Shown: positions 25,849-34,319, counted from the first letter of the stretch. The stretch is 52,792 nt of DNA from Yinghuangia elevatio (GCF_040649515.1 NZ_JBEZFP010000055.1:1-52792), one strand, 5' to 3'. Numbers and translations: made by a program. The notes: a model not told the origin generated them from the sequence alone.

Positions 25849-25874
25849 ACGGCCGGCCCCGAAGGACCGGCCGT
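25849..25874 (+). terminator. Hairpin after the Cro-like gene
   Basis: Perfect 8-bp arms ACGGCCGG and CCGGCCGT with a 10-base loop, between the stop at 25843 and the antirepressor start at 25908. It may stop or attenuate early transcription. Confidence 0.6.
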
Positions 25875-25907
25875 GCGGACCTACCCCTATGCACCTAGGA
25901 GCACGTC

Positions 25908-26708
25908 TTGATCCCCAGTATCCCTGAGCCGAGCCGATCGAGCGTCTTCGACGTGCTCGGTCACAACATCCGCTTCGGTGTGACCGAGGGCGACGTCGTG
26001 TACGCGGTCGCCTCGGACTTCGCCAAGACGATGGGCCATCGCGACGCAGAGAAGGCCACGCGCCTGCTCGCAGAGGACGAAAAGGGTACCCAGATTGTGG
26101 GTACCCCTGGCGGGCCGCAGTCGATGAACGTCATCTACGAGGACGGCCTTTGGGAGCTGATCTTCCGTAGCTCGCTGCCCGGCGCGCAGGCCATCAAGAA
26201 GCGCGTCAAGGAGATCCTTCGGCAGATCCGCCAGACCGGCTCCTACTCCGTGGTGCCCGCGCTGCCGGACATCACCACTCCGGCCGGTGTCCTCGCGATG
26301 GCGGAGCAGTTCGCGCTGACGGCCCGCCAGTTGGTCGACGCCGACCGGAAGATCGCCGAGCTGGAGCCGAAGGCGCTCGCGCACGACACGTTCCTGTCCG
26401 CGCACGACGGTGACGTCCTGGTGCGGCAGGCCGCGAAGGTGCTGGGCCTGAAGGAGAAGCAGCTCCGGCAGTTCCTCGCCGACGAGCACCTGCTGTACCG
26501 CCGGAAGGCGACGTGCGGCGCGGACCAGTGGGACTTCTACGCGGACCATGCCCGGCACTTCCACGCGGTCGAGCAGACGGTCGAGCACACGTGGGGCACC
26601 TGCGCGCACTACACGGTTTACGTCCGGCCGGCCGGGCTGGCGCTGATCCAGAAGCGGATCGCGAAGCGCAAGGCCGAGATGGACGAGGCGATCAAGAACT
26701 CCCCCTGA
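25908..26708 (+). CDS. BRO/antirepressor family phage protein
   Basis: A 266-residue protein from TTG with TAGGAG upstream. The N-terminal Bro-N domain (about 12-105) contains FDVLGHNIRFGVTEGDVVYA, the DAEKATRLL helix and YEDGLWELIFRSSLPGAQ. A coiled linker follows, then a C-terminal KilAC/ANT-type domain (about 160-245: AHDGDVLVRQAAKVLGL, KQLRQFLADEHLLYRR). Such proteins bind DNA or the repressor and promote lytic growth. It is the first large gene right of the switch. Confidence 0.87.
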   Translation: MIPSIPEPSRSSVFDVLGHNIRFGVTEGDVVYAVASDFAKTMGHRDAEKATRLLAEDEKGTQIVGTPGGPQSMNVIYEDGLWELIFRSSLPGAQAIKKRVKEILRQIRQTGSYSVVPALPDITTPAGVLAMAEQFALTARQLVDADRKIAELEPKALAHDTFLSAHDGDVLVRQAAKVLGLKEKQLRQFLADEHLLYRRKATCGADQWDFYADHARHFHAVEQTVEHTWGTCAHYTVYVRPAGLALIQKRIAKRKAEMDEAIKNSP

Positions 26709-26802
26709 CCTCATGGGCGCGGGCCGCCTCCCGTGGAAAGCAGGCGACCCGCTGTGCCCACCACCACGAGACCGATCGAGTCCCAAGAGAGGTGGCAAGG
26801 CA

Positions 26803-27138
26803 ATGAACATCATGACGCAGGTGTCTGCGATGACCAACATCGCGCGCCTGATCGCCGAGGACGGCGAGCTCCCGCCCGTGAACGTCGACGTGACGTGGGA
26901 GGGGCACGTGCGGCTGCGCGGGTTCTACGCGCCGTCCGGCGAGCGGTTGACTGCCGACGAGGCGGCCCCGGTCCGGGACGCGTGGGCGAACGCGCTGGGC
27001 ATCCCCGCCACTCCCGCGTTCGATGCGGAGTCGAGTGGCCGCCCGATGCGGTACTTCGAGGCCGAGGGCATGTGGGCGGGCTTCGCGGTGACGCTGATGG
27101 TGATCGGCGAGCTGGCGCCTGCCGAGGTGTCGCCGTGA
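26803..27138 (+). CDS. Hypothetical phage protein
   Basis: A 111-residue protein from ATG 26803 (AAGG upstream). It has strand-rich segments (VNVDVTWEGHVRLRGFYAPSG) and a C-terminal hydrophobic MWAGFAVTLMVIGEL that is probably a buried helix. The next GTG overlaps its stop. No family recognised. Confidence 0.65.
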   Translation: MNIMTQVSAMTNIARLIAEDGELPPVNVDVTWEGHVRLRGFYAPSGERLTADEAAPVRDAWANALGIPATPAFDAESSGRPMRYFEAEGMWAGFAVTLMVIGELAPAEVSP

Positions 27139-27479
27139 CCGCGCACACCCGTATCGACGCGGCGACGAAGGCGATCTCCACCGCGTACACGGAGGCGTCG
27201 TGGCGTGACCGCGACACCTCGCACGCCGCGGCGGTCGAGTTGGAAGCGCGGAAGCTGCTGACGGAGACGCGGGCCCAGTTGGAGCGGGAGATCCGCGCGG
27301 AGCACGCCGCGCTGATCCAGCGGGCGATCGACGCGCACCGGGCGGAGCACCCATTCACGGAGACGGCGTTCCGGCTCGGCATGAACGAGGCGCTGCGGCT
27401 GGTGCTGAGCGCCGGCCCGGTCGTCGACGGTTCCCCGGGTGACCTGTTCGACCCGTGCGACCCGGCGGACGGTGCGTGA
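27135..27479 (+). CDS. Hypothetical helical phage protein
   Basis: A 114-residue protein starting GTG with a four-base overlap. It is mostly charged helix (AVELEARKLLTETRAQLEREIRAEHAALIQ), probably coiled coil, and ends acidic (SPGDLFDPCDPADG). No family recognised. Part of the coupled early operon. Confidence 0.65.
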   Translation: MTAHTRIDAATKAISTAYTEASWRDRDTSHAAAVELEARKLLTETRAQLEREIRAEHAALIQRAIDAHRAEHPFTETAFRLGMNEALRLVLSAGPVVDGSPGDLFDPCDPADGA

Positions 27480-27715
27480 TGCAGTTCTTCGATCGCCCGC
27501 GCAGTCTGTCCGAGTTGGCCGAGGACGCGGTGTGGCGCCGCTACCAGCGTGGCGAGCACGACCCGCGCGTCCCGGCCCCGGTGGTTGTCGCGTCCGAGCC
27601 GTCGGCGCCGAGGCGTCCGGATCACGCGACGCGCGCCCGTTTCGACGGCGGCTGCGGTTGCTTCCTGTGCGCGGAATACGCCGAGCGCCATGGCCTGATC
27701 GCGGGTGACTCGTGA
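27479..27715 (+). CDS. Hypothetical phage protein with Cys motif
   Basis: A 78-residue protein; ATG overlaps the previous stop (TGATG). It starts MQFFDRPRSLSELAED and has GGCGCFLCAEYAERHG near the end, three cysteines and a His that could bind zinc. Similar small proteins are common in streptomycete phages. Function unknown. Confidence 0.65.
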   Translation: MQFFDRPRSLSELAEDAVWRRYQRGEHDPRVPAPVVVASEPSAPRRPDHATRARFDGGCGCFLCAEYAERHGLIAGDS

Positions 27716-27921
27716 TGGCTGCCGAGTGCACGCGTTGCGAGGACCCGCTGTGGTCGACGCCGCCGGAGGAGCGGACTGCCGCTCAGTGGGACGAGTTCGA
27801 CCACCTGAATGCGCTGCGTGTCGACCCGTGGCGGGACCGCTCCGGTGAGGACCGGTACGCGCGTATCGCGGCTGAGCGCCGCACCACCACCCCTGCCGCT
27901 GCCGTGAGGAGCACGACGTGA
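27715..27921 (+). CDS. Hypothetical phage protein
   Basis: A 68-residue protein (TGATG overlap). One CTRCEDPLW motif near the start, then an acidic segment (AAQWDEFDHLNALRVDPW). A single CxxC cannot form a full zinc site alone. Function unknown. Confidence 0.6.
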   Translation: MAAECTRCEDPLWSTPPEERTAAQWDEFDHLNALRVDPWRDRSGEDRYARIAAERRTTTPAAAVRSTT

Positions 27922-28187
27922 GCACGTACCTGGTTTCGTTCGAGCGGATCGGACGCTGCCGCGACGTTCCTGACCTGCCGGTGGATGTCGACGACGCCTC
28001 GGCGCACGCGCAGCAGATCGCCGAGGTGGTGTACGGCTACGCGGGCCGCTTCCTCGGGTCGTCGTGGTACCAGGTCGACGTTGACCTGACGGACGAAGGA
28101 GCGGACGGCGCGGGGACGATCGACGGCGGTCGCTTCGGGAAGTTCACCGTCTCGTACGTCGCGGCCAAGGTCGGTGAGTCGAAGTGA
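27918..28187 (+). CDS. Hypothetical phage protein
   Basis: An 89-residue acidic protein (GTGA overlap). Alternating strands (STYLVSFERIG, WYQVDVDLTDEG, GKFTVSYVAAKVG) with a central helix suggest a compact alpha/beta fold. No motif recognised. Confidence 0.6.
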   Translation: MSTYLVSFERIGRCRDVPDLPVDVDDASAHAQQIAEVVYGYAGRFLGSSWYQVDVDLTDEGADGAGTIDGGRFGKFTVSYVAAKVGESK

Positions 28188-28579
28188 CGACGATTCCCAA
28201 CCCGCAGATCTACCGCAACGCGATCGACGTGATCCGCGAGCGCGGCTGGCACCAGGGCGACTTCTTCAACGACGACGGCGTGGCGATCGGTGGCTGCTGC
28301 ATTGCTGGTGCGATCCGGTACGGCACGAACGGCTACCCGTCGGTGCCGTCGGACGCCACGGACGAAGCCGAGATGTGGCTCGTCGAGAAGGTGCTCGGCG
28401 CGTACTACTTCGACTGGGTGATGCTGTGGGCGTCCGGAGGCTGCGCCGACGCAGTGGGCAAGTGGAACGACGCCCCCGACCGCACCAAGGCCGAGGTCAT
28501 CGCCGCCCTCGAAGCCGCCGCCACCGCTGCCGAGTCCGCGCGTGCCGCCAGCCAGACGGGCGGTGAGGGCCGTGGCTGA
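28184..28579 (+). CDS. DUF6197-family protein
   Basis: A 131-residue protein starting GTG (overlap). It contains the DUF6197 landmarks as I recall them: RERGWHQGDFFNDDG, a CCIAGAIRYG segment and the closing WNDAPDRTKAEVIAALEAAA. These proteins occur in actinomycetes and their phages; function is unknown. Confidence 0.75.
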   Translation: MTTIPNPQIYRNAIDVIRERGWHQGDFFNDDGVAIGGCCIAGAIRYGTNGYPSVPSDATDEAEMWLVEKVLGAYYFDWVMLWASGGCADAVGKWNDAPDRTKAEVIAALEAAATAAESARAASQTGGEGRG

Positions 28580-29156
28580 GTACGACGACGTCGCGGCCCG
28601 GTTCGCGAGGGACACCAAAGACCACGAGATGACCGTCCGCCTCGACGACGGCCTGTACCGGCACCTGACGTTCGCCAAGCCCGGCACGTTCATGCACTGG
28701 TTCGACCTGGTCACCTGGCCCGGGAACCTCGTGATCCGTGGCGACATGGACGACTTCGCGTTCTCCCGCCACGAGGACATGTTCACGTTCTTCCGGGGCT
28801 CGAAGGGCATCAACCCGAGCTACTGGGCGGAGAAGGTCTTTGACCGCCGCGATGCCACGGAGCGGTACAGCGAGGACGCTTTCCGGCGGGCCGTCGCCCA
28901 TCACGTCGCAGGCAACCGTGTCCTGTCGGCGCTGGTGAAGGTGGAGATTCTCGACGCGCCGGGGCTCGGCGACGAGGACGTGGCGCGGTCGCTGCTGGAG
29001 GATTTCGAGTACGACGGCTTCCGGTTCTCGGACGTGTGGGAGTGGAACTTCCGCGAGTTCACGGACCACTTCCTGTGGTGCTGCCACGCGATCGTCCACG
29101 GCATCCAGCAGTACGACGCGCACAAGGCCGCGCTGGTCGGCGGTGGTGCGAAGTGA
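28572..29156 (+). CDS. Conserved phage protein (WPGNLVIRGDMD motif)
   Basis: A 194-residue protein from GTG 28572, eight bases inside the previous gene. Its middle contains WFDLVTWPGNLVIRGDMDD and HEDMFTFFRGSKGINPSYWAEKV, a pattern shared by conserved hypothetical proteins in many tailed phages. The C-terminal part has FTDHFLWCCHAIVHGIQQYD. No catalytic motif is evident. Confidence 0.72.
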   Translation: MAEYDDVAARFARDTKDHEMTVRLDDGLYRHLTFAKPGTFMHWFDLVTWPGNLVIRGDMDDFAFSRHEDMFTFFRGSKGINPSYWAEKVFDRRDATERYSEDAFRRAVAHHVAGNRVLSALVKVEILDAPGLGDEDVARSLLEDFEYDGFRFSDVWEWNFREFTDHFLWCCHAIVHGIQQYDAHKAALVGGGAK

Positions 29157-29566
29157 CTCCCGACGACTTCGACGCCGTGCTGGCCGAGGCGTACGACGAG
29201 CCCGCGTTCTCGAACGGCTCCGAGGGCTACGGCTTCATGTGGGCCAACTGCGACCACTGCATCCACGACAAGCCGCACCGTGACGACACCGACCCTCGGG
29301 GCTGCCCGGTGATCGGCGTGACGATGCTCGGCAAGCGGCCCCGTCAGTTCGTCGACGGGCCGCGCGACGCCGAGGGCCGCTACTCCCGCGCGCACCAGTA
29401 CGTGTGCACCGAGTACCGCCACGAGGACGACGGCCCGCCCGACCCGCAGCCGATCCCGGACCCGCCGGGGCAGGACGGGCTGTTTCCGCGCGAGGACCAC
29501 GAGGGCGTGCGGATGCTGACCGCGCTGCCGACACGGGAGCACGTGGGCGGTGGGTCTCGTGGCTGA
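29153..29566 (+). CDS. Hypothetical phage protein with Cys/His cluster
   Basis: A 137-residue protein from GTG (overlap). Residues 30-55 contain NCDHCIHDKPHRDD and RGCP, and later VCTEYRHED; together these could bind zinc. The C-terminal third is Pro-rich. No family recognised. Confidence 0.62.
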   Translation: MTPDDFDAVLAEAYDEPAFSNGSEGYGFMWANCDHCIHDKPHRDDTDPRGCPVIGVTMLGKRPRQFVDGPRDAEGRYSRAHQYVCTEYRHEDDGPPDPQPIPDPPGQDGLFPREDHEGVRMLTALPTREHVGGGSRG

Positions 29567-29996
29567 GATGACCCGCGACGAGCACGTGGCCGTGATCCGC
29601 GACTTCCTGAAGGCGGCCGATGAAGTCGGCAACCTCGACGCCGACGAGCATCTGAAGAAGGCGACCGTCGAAGCGCTGATCTACATCGGCGACCAGCTCG
29701 GCAAGCTGTTCGAACGGCTCGGGCCGCCGCCGGTCGAGGCCGCGCCGCTATGGGTGCCGGAGCACAAGGGCTGCTACCGGCGCGCGGGCGGATGGGCCCT
29801 GATCCTCTTCGACGAGCCGACGCCCGGACGCGAGGAGATCGGCTGGTACCTGTTCGGGCCCGGCATGGGACCGAACGGCTACTGGACCACGACCACGCTG
29901 ACGGGCGCGCAGGCGACCGCGAACCGCGTGATCGAGGTCTACTACGCGAACTTCACTCCGGAGCGCTTCGGCGGCCAGTTCGAGGGCGACTCGTGA
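29559..29996 (+). CDS. Hypothetical phage protein
   Basis: A 145-residue protein from GTG 29559. An N-terminal helical half (RDEHVAVIRDFLKAADEV) is followed by a strand-rich half with CYRRAGGWALILFDEP and a closing IEVYYANFTPERFGG. Directly upstream of the exonuclease gene, whose GTG overlaps its stop, so it may serve DNA metabolism. Function unknown. Confidence 0.62.
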   Translation: MAEMTRDEHVAVIRDFLKAADEVGNLDADEHLKKATVEALIYIGDQLGKLFERLGPPPVEAAPLWVPEHKGCYRRAGGWALILFDEPTPGREEIGWYLFGPGMGPNGYWTTTTLTGAQATANRVIEVYYANFTPERFGGQFEGDS

Positions 29997-30934
29997 CCGC
30001 CGGGACCGAGGCCGCCGCCACCACGGCGGCGGCCGGGCGGGCGGGGTCGGCGTTCCTGGTCGGCCAGTTCGCGCCTGGCTCCCCGGAGTGGAGGGAGGCG
30101 CGCGCCGGGAGCATCACCGCGACCCGGATCGCCGCGGTCCTCGGGCTCAGCCCGTGGGAGTCGCCGTTCTCGCTGTGGCACCGCATGCGCGGCACCGTTT
30201 CCGACGACATCGACGTCACGCCGCACATGGAGTGGGGCACCCGCCACGAGCCGGCCATTTCGGCGAAGTTCGCGGAGGAGCACCCGCAGTGGGACGTGCA
30301 GACGACGGGCACGTGGGCGAACCGCGAGCGGCCGTGGCAGCGCGCCACCCCTGACCGGCTCCTCGTCTACCGCGGCCGGGTGATCGGCGTCGGGGAGCTG
30401 AAGACGTCGGCGAAGGACGACGACTGGGGCCCGGACGGATCAGACGTCATCCCGGTGCACTACCGGTGCCAGGTGCTGTGGCAGCTCGACACGCTCGGGC
30501 TTCCCGTCGCGCACGTCGCCTGCCTGATCTCCGGGTGGGACTACCGCGAGTACGAGATCCGGGCGTCCTCGGACGAGCAGGAGTTCATGCGGGAGCGGGC
30601 ACGCGAGTTCCTCGACTCGATCCAGGCCGGCGCCGCGCCGAAGATCGACGGCCACGGCGAGACGTACCGCGTCGTCAAGCAGCTCCCGGACGGCGTCGAG
30701 GACACCCACGTCGACGTGTTGCCGCAACTCGCCGACCGGTACATCGCAGCCCGCGCCGCCATGAAGGACGCCGAGACCGAGCTGAACGAGACCCGGTCCC
30801 TGCTGCTCGACGAGATGGGCAACGCCCTGCGCGCCAAAGCCCTCGGCGAACTCATCGCCTACCGGACCACCAAGCCCGACGGCAGCACGCTCGCGCTCCA
30901 GCCTGCGCGCGCCAAGAAGAAGGACACCGCATGA
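29993..30934 (+). CDS. YqaJ-type (lambda-exonuclease-fold) recombinase exonuclease
   Basis: A 313-residue protein from GTG 29993. After a lead it has SPEWREARAGSITATRIAAVLG, the EWGTRHEPAIS helix, the metal-binding Asp in RATPDRLLVY and the Glu/Lys pair in GVGELKTS. These are the PD-(D/E)XK residues of YqaJ/lambda Exo. It would resect double-stranded ends 5' to 3'. A C-terminal helix covers about 240-300. It overlaps recT by four bases, forming a classic two-component annealing recombination module. Confidence 0.9.
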   Translation: MTAGTEAAATTAAAGRAGSAFLVGQFAPGSPEWREARAGSITATRIAAVLGLSPWESPFSLWHRMRGTVSDDIDVTPHMEWGTRHEPAISAKFAEEHPQWDVQTTGTWANRERPWQRATPDRLLVYRGRVIGVGELKTSAKDDDWGPDGSDVIPVHYRCQVLWQLDTLGLPVAHVACLISGWDYREYEIRASSDEQEFMRERAREFLDSIQAGAAPKIDGHGETYRVVKQLPDGVEDTHVDVLPQLADRYIAARAAMKDAETELNETRSLLLDEMGNALRAKALGELIAYRTTKPDGSTLALQPARAKKKDTA

Positions 30935-31776
30935 GCCAGATCACGAACGCTGTTGCCGTCCGGGACAACGGGCCGGGCGCGCTTGTCGAGCAGTACCGCG
31001 GCGACTTCGCCGCCGTCATGCCGTCCCACGTGAAGCCCGAGACGTTCATGCGCCTCGCGGTCAGCGTGTTCAACCGCGACGAGCGTCTGGCCAAGGCCGC
31101 CGTCAACAACCCCGACGCCGTCATCGCGGCGCTCCTCGAAGCCGCACGCCTCGGGCTGGAGCCGGGCACCGAGCAGTACTACCTGACGCCGCGGTGGAAC
31201 GGGAAGACGCAGCGCGAGGAGGTCGCGGGGATCCGCGGCTACCAAGGCGAGATCGAGCTGATCTATCGGGCAGGTGCCGCATCGTCGGTTGTCGTCGAAG
31301 CCGTGCGGCAGCAAGACGCTTTCATCTGGGCGCCGGGCCTGTTCGACACGGCGAACCCGAAGCGCTGGGAGGGCCCGCAGGAGCGGCCGTTCCACGGCGT
31401 GCACTGGTTCGAGGAGCGCGGGGACCTGGTCGGCGTCTACGCGTACGCGGTGATGAAGGACGGCGCCACCAGCAAGGTCGTCGTCCTGAACCGCAAGCAG
31501 GTCATGGAGGCGAAGGCACTCCAGTCCAGCAGCGACAAGTCCTGGTCGCCGTGGCAGCTGCACGAAGAGGCGATGTGGCTGAAGACCGCCGCGCACCGTC
31601 TCACAAAGTGGGTCCCGACCAGCGCCGAGTACATGCGCGAGCAGCTGCGCGCGGTGCGCGACGTTGCCGCAGAGCAGCCGAGGCCGGCGCCCCGTCCGCA
31701 GCCCGCACCCGTCCAGCAGCAGCCGCAGGAGCCGGTGTACGAGGCCGAGTTCGTGGACGACGGAGGCGAGTCGTGA
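30931..31776 (+). CDS. recT: RecT-family single-strand annealing protein
   Basis: A 281-residue protein. It has the RecT core: FMRLAVSVFNRDERLAKA, VIAALLEAARLGLEPGTEQYYLTPR, EVAGIRGYQGEIELIYRAGA and WSPWQLHEEAMWLKTAAHRL. The C-terminal tail is Pro/Gln-rich and acidic at the very end (YEAEFVDDGGES), as in many annealing proteins that contact SSB. Partner of the upstream exonuclease. Confidence 0.93.
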   Translation: MSQITNAVAVRDNGPGALVEQYRGDFAAVMPSHVKPETFMRLAVSVFNRDERLAKAAVNNPDAVIAALLEAARLGLEPGTEQYYLTPRWNGKTQREEVAGIRGYQGEIELIYRAGAASSVVVEAVRQQDAFIWAPGLFDTANPKRWEGPQERPFHGVHWFEERGDLVGVYAYAVMKDGATSKVVVLNRKQVMEAKALQSSSDKSWSPWQLHEEAMWLKTAAHRLTKWVPTSAEYMREQLRAVRDVAAEQPRPAPRPQPAPVQQQPQEPVYEAEFVDDGGES

Positions 31777-32063
31777 GGCGGGCTGTGCGCCGCGCCTGGC
31801 GCAAGGCCATGACGGAGGCCCGCTGGCTCCGGGACAGGTACTTCCCGTCGGAGCTGGACCCGTACTTCCAGGGCCCGGACCCGATCGAGCCTGACGTGCA
31901 TTCGGTGCGGGTGGACCCCGAGTTCCGCAGTTGGCGTGAGCTGGCGTGGGAGGCCCGGTTCGCGGAGGTCGCGTACGAGACGCCTCAGGCCGACATCGAC
32001 GACTTCCTTGCCGAGATCGACCCGAAGTTCGCGTCGTGGCTGCGGCAGGAGAGGCGGTCGTGA
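31773..32063 (+). CDS. Hypothetical phage protein
   Basis: A 96-residue protein from GTG (overlap); an internal ATG at 31809 is an alternative. A basic N-terminus (VRRAVRRAWRKA) precedes an acidic body with repeated short motifs, SELDPYFQG and AEIDPKFASWLRQ. No family recognised. Confidence 0.6.
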   Translation: MRRAVRRAWRKAMTEARWLRDRYFPSELDPYFQGPDPIEPDVHSVRVDPEFRSWRELAWEARFAEVAYETPQADIDDFLAEIDPKFASWLRQERRS

Positions 32064-32263
32064 TGGCCGGGATCGGCGGTCACCACCGCCCGCAGCGTAC
32101 GGCCCGGGTGCTGACCGTGGAGGAGCGCGCGAGGCGTGAGCAGCGCGCCCGGCTGCGGCAGTACCAGCGGGCCCTCGACGACCTGCTGATGGACCCGGAC
32201 GAGTGGCTGGACGGGCTGCTGCCCGACCGGCCCGAGGCCGACACCGACGAGGAGAACCCCTGA
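32063..32263 (+). CDS. Small hypothetical phage protein
   Basis: A 66-residue protein (TGATG overlap). Basic helix TVEERARREQRARLRQYQRA followed by an acidic tail. Function unknown. Confidence 0.58.
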   Translation: MAGIGGHHRPQRTARVLTVEERARREQRARLRQYQRALDDLLMDPDEWLDGLLPDRPEADTDEENP

Positions 32264-32619
32264 TGGGCTACATCAAGCACGACGCGGTCATCGTCACCAC
32301 TGCCGAGTGGCGCGACGGTGGCCTGCCGGACATCGACGCGTTCCGCAGGTCGTTGCCGGAGGGGTTCCGTCCGCTGGTGGTCGGCCCCATCAAAGCACCG
32401 CTGAACGGCTACGTGTCGTACGCGTTCCTCCCGGACGGCAGCAAGGAGTACTGGGAGGACAGCGACCTCGGCGACGTGTTCCGCGCTCAGTTCGTCGGCC
32501 AGTTCACCGCGTTGAGTGACAACGTCGTGGCGGTCTCGTTCGGCGGGGACTACCGCACGGAGTTCGAGAAGCCCGCCGCCTGGTACCCGGACGACGACCT
32601 TCCGGCGGTGGAGTCGTGA
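32263..32619 (+). CDS. Hypothetical phage protein
   Basis: A 118-residue protein (TGATG overlap). Begins MGYIKHDAVIVTTAEW, then PDIDAFRRSLPEGFRPLVVG; compact alpha/beta pattern with several aromatic strands (YVSYAFLPDGSKEYW). It resembles conserved small proteins of streptomycete phages; function unknown. Confidence 0.65.
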   Translation: MGYIKHDAVIVTTAEWRDGGLPDIDAFRRSLPEGFRPLVVGPIKAPLNGYVSYAFLPDGSKEYWEDSDLGDVFRAQFVGQFTALSDNVVAVSFGGDYRTEFEKPAAWYPDDDLPAVES

Positions 32620-32711
32620 CCGTCCTCATCGTCTGGCTGGTCGTCGCGGTCGTGCTGGCCCTGATCGTCGGCAGGCTCCTCGGGATCCTCGGCAAGGAGG
32701 ACGACCGGTGA
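32616..32711 (+). CDS. 31-residue membrane peptide
   Basis: A 31-residue frame from GTG 32616 to TGA 32711, overlapping both neighbours by four bases (GTGA at each side). One hydrophobic helix (VLIVWLVVAVVLALIVG) ends in KEDDR. The exact overlaps on both sides are the best evidence that it is a gene. Possibly an inner-membrane microprotein such as an exclusion factor; inference only. Confidence 0.6.
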   Translation: MTVLIVWLVVAVVLALIVGRLLGILGKEDDR

Positions 32712-33022
32712 CCGACTTCCTGTACGTCCTCGCCGCGGGCCTGATCGTTTTCGCGGCCATCCTGCTCATCCTCCTCGGCATGTCGGCTGCTGCGTCGCTG
32801 CTGTTGGGCACGAGCCTCGGCGTCCGCTGGCTGGCCCCAAGGGCTTTCCGCCTCGCACGCCGTGCCCTCGAGGCGCTCGCCGCCGCGGTGCGGGATGTGC
32901 GTGAGCCGTCCGGCCGCCACCGCCGCATCGGAGACCCGCCGCCCAAGACCGCCGACGTCGTGTGGCTCGACCCCGACGCGACCCACGAACTCGAAACCGT
33001 TCCCGAGGAGTACGCAGCATGA
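32708..33022 (+). CDS. Membrane-anchored hypothetical protein
   Basis: A 104-residue protein from GTG. Residues 4-37 are hydrophobic (LYVLAAGLIVFAAILLILLG, then SAAASLLLG), one long or two short helices. A basic then acidic cytoplasmic tail follows. Function unknown. Together with the preceding 31-residue membrane peptide it forms a small membrane pair. Confidence 0.62.
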   Translation: MTDFLYVLAAGLIVFAAILLILLGMSAAASLLLGTSLGVRWLAPRAFRLARRALEALAAAVRDVREPSGRHRRIGDPPPKTADVVWLDPDATHELETVPEEYAA

Positions 33023-33222
33023 GCGCCAACCCGCGCTTCGAGTACACCGACACCGACGGCGTCCGCATCACCTTCGACCCCGACATCACCGAAGACGTAC
33101 TGCGCGTCGTCATCCGCGTCGGCCGCGAGTCGGTGGCGGTTCCGGTCAGCGACATCGGATTCCTGACGGGTGCTCTGGAGGAGATCGCCGAGACGATCCG
33201 CTGGGAGGCCGACGGTGCCTGA
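33019..33222 (+). CDS. Small hypothetical phage protein
   Basis: A 67-residue acidic protein (ATGA overlap). Strand-rich (FEYTDTDGVRITFDPD, VLRVVIRVGRESVAVPV) with a C-terminal helix. Likely a small beta-barrel or Ig-like fold; function unknown. Confidence 0.6.
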   Translation: MSANPRFEYTDTDGVRITFDPDITEDVLRVVIRVGRESVAVPVSDIGFLTGALEEIAETIRWEADGA

Positions 33223-33772
33223 CACCCCGATGACCGCTGCGCGCCTCGACGAGATCGACTGCTGGCTCGCCAAGCACAGCGGCCTCCGCGCAAGCATCCA
33301 AGCCGCCCTCGAAGCAGGCGCCACCACCGCCGACATCACCCGCATGGAGAACGACGCCGACGCCGCAGCCGACTGGATCGCCGAGATCGGAGCGCCGGAG
33401 ATGGCCGCCGAAATCCGGCGGCTCCGGGCGGAGGTCGGTCGCCTGCGCGCTGGGGCCGACGAGCGGATCGCGCTCCTCGAAGCCGCCCGTGACGTCCTCT
33501 ATGCCGCCGGGATCAACCAAGCCCACGGCGGCGACACCTGGCCCCGCATCGACGACTCCATCGAAGAACTCGCCCAGCAGCGCGACCAAGCCCGAGCCGA
33601 CGCCGACCGCTACCGCGAGGAGCACGCCGAGGCGTGCGCCCTGCTCGTCGCCGTGTACCAAGCCGCCGTCGGCCACACCAACGGCACCACCCTCGGCTTC
33701 GTCGCCGACGTCGAAGAGGTCCGCACCGAACTCCTCGACCTCCGCGCCCGGCTCGCGGCGAAGGAGGCGTGA
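33215..33772 (+). CDS. Coiled-coil hypothetical protein
   Basis: A 185-residue protein from GTG 33215, overlapping the previous gene by eight bases. Two long helices likely form coiled coils (EMAAEIRRLRAEVGRLRA at about 63-80; ELAQQRDQARADADRYREEH at about 120-140). A similar helix ends the protein. Possibly a scaffold. Directly precedes the transporter and DpdA genes, but I see no functional link. Confidence 0.6.
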   Translation: MPDTPMTAARLDEIDCWLAKHSGLRASIQAALEAGATTADITRMENDADAAADWIAEIGAPEMAAEIRRLRAEVGRLRAGADERIALLEAARDVLYAAGINQAHGGDTWPRIDDSIEELAQQRDQARADADRYREEHAEACALLVAVYQAAVGHTNGTTLGFVADVEEVRTELLDLRARLAAKEA

Positions 33773-33773
33773 C

Positions 33774-34319
33774 GTGGACACCTCCACCCGCCATGCCGCG
33801 GGCGCCGTGGCTGCCACCGGGTACGTCGCCGCGATCACCCTGGCGAACTGGACCACCACCAGGTACGGCTTCGTCCCGGTCGGGTTCGGTCTCACCGCCA
33901 CCGCCGGCACCTACGCCGCGGGCCTCGCCCTGCTCCTCCGCGACCTCGTGCAAGACACGTGCGGCCGGGCGTGGGTCATCGCCGGGATCCTCTTCGGCGC
34001 CGCCTTGACCTGGTGGACGTCGCCCGCTCTCGCCGTCGCTTCAGCCACAGCTTTCCTGGTGGCCGAGGCCGTCGACATGGCCGTGTACACGCCGCTGCGG
34101 CGCCGCGGATGGGCCCGCGCCGTCCTCCTGTCCGGGCTCGTGGGAGCGGTCGCCGACACGTGGGTGTTCCTCACCCTCGCCGGCTTCCCGACCACCTCCA
34201 CCGCCATGGCCGGGCAACTCGTCGGCAAAGCCCTGTGGGCCACCGCCGTCCCCGTCGCCGTCGTCGTAGCCGTCAGGCAGGTGCGCCATGCGGTACTTGG
34301 CCACTCCGTCGGGGCCTGA
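33774..34319 (+). CDS. VUT/YhhQ-family transporter (probable 7-deazaguanine precursor uptake)
   Basis: A 181-residue membrane protein from GTG with AAGGAGG upstream. Five or six hydrophobic helices are visible. It matches the VUT (PF02592) family: LLLRDLVQDTCGR after helix two, AEAVDMAVYTPLRRRGW, and VGAVADTWVFLTLAGF, parallel to the corresponding loops of E. coli YhhQ. YhhQ imports the queuosine precursors preQ0 and preQ1. The next gene, overlapping by 32 bases, is a DpdA-like transglycosylase, which supports import of a deazaguanine base for DNA modification. Confidence 0.85.
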   Translation: MDTSTRHAAGAVAATGYVAAITLANWTTTRYGFVPVGFGLTATAGTYAAGLALLLRDLVQDTCGRAWVIAGILFGAALTWWTSPALAVASATAFLVAEAVDMAVYTPLRRRGWARAVLLSGLVGAVADTWVFLTLAGFPTTSTAMAGQLVGKALWATAVPVAVVVAVRQVRHAVLGHSVGA

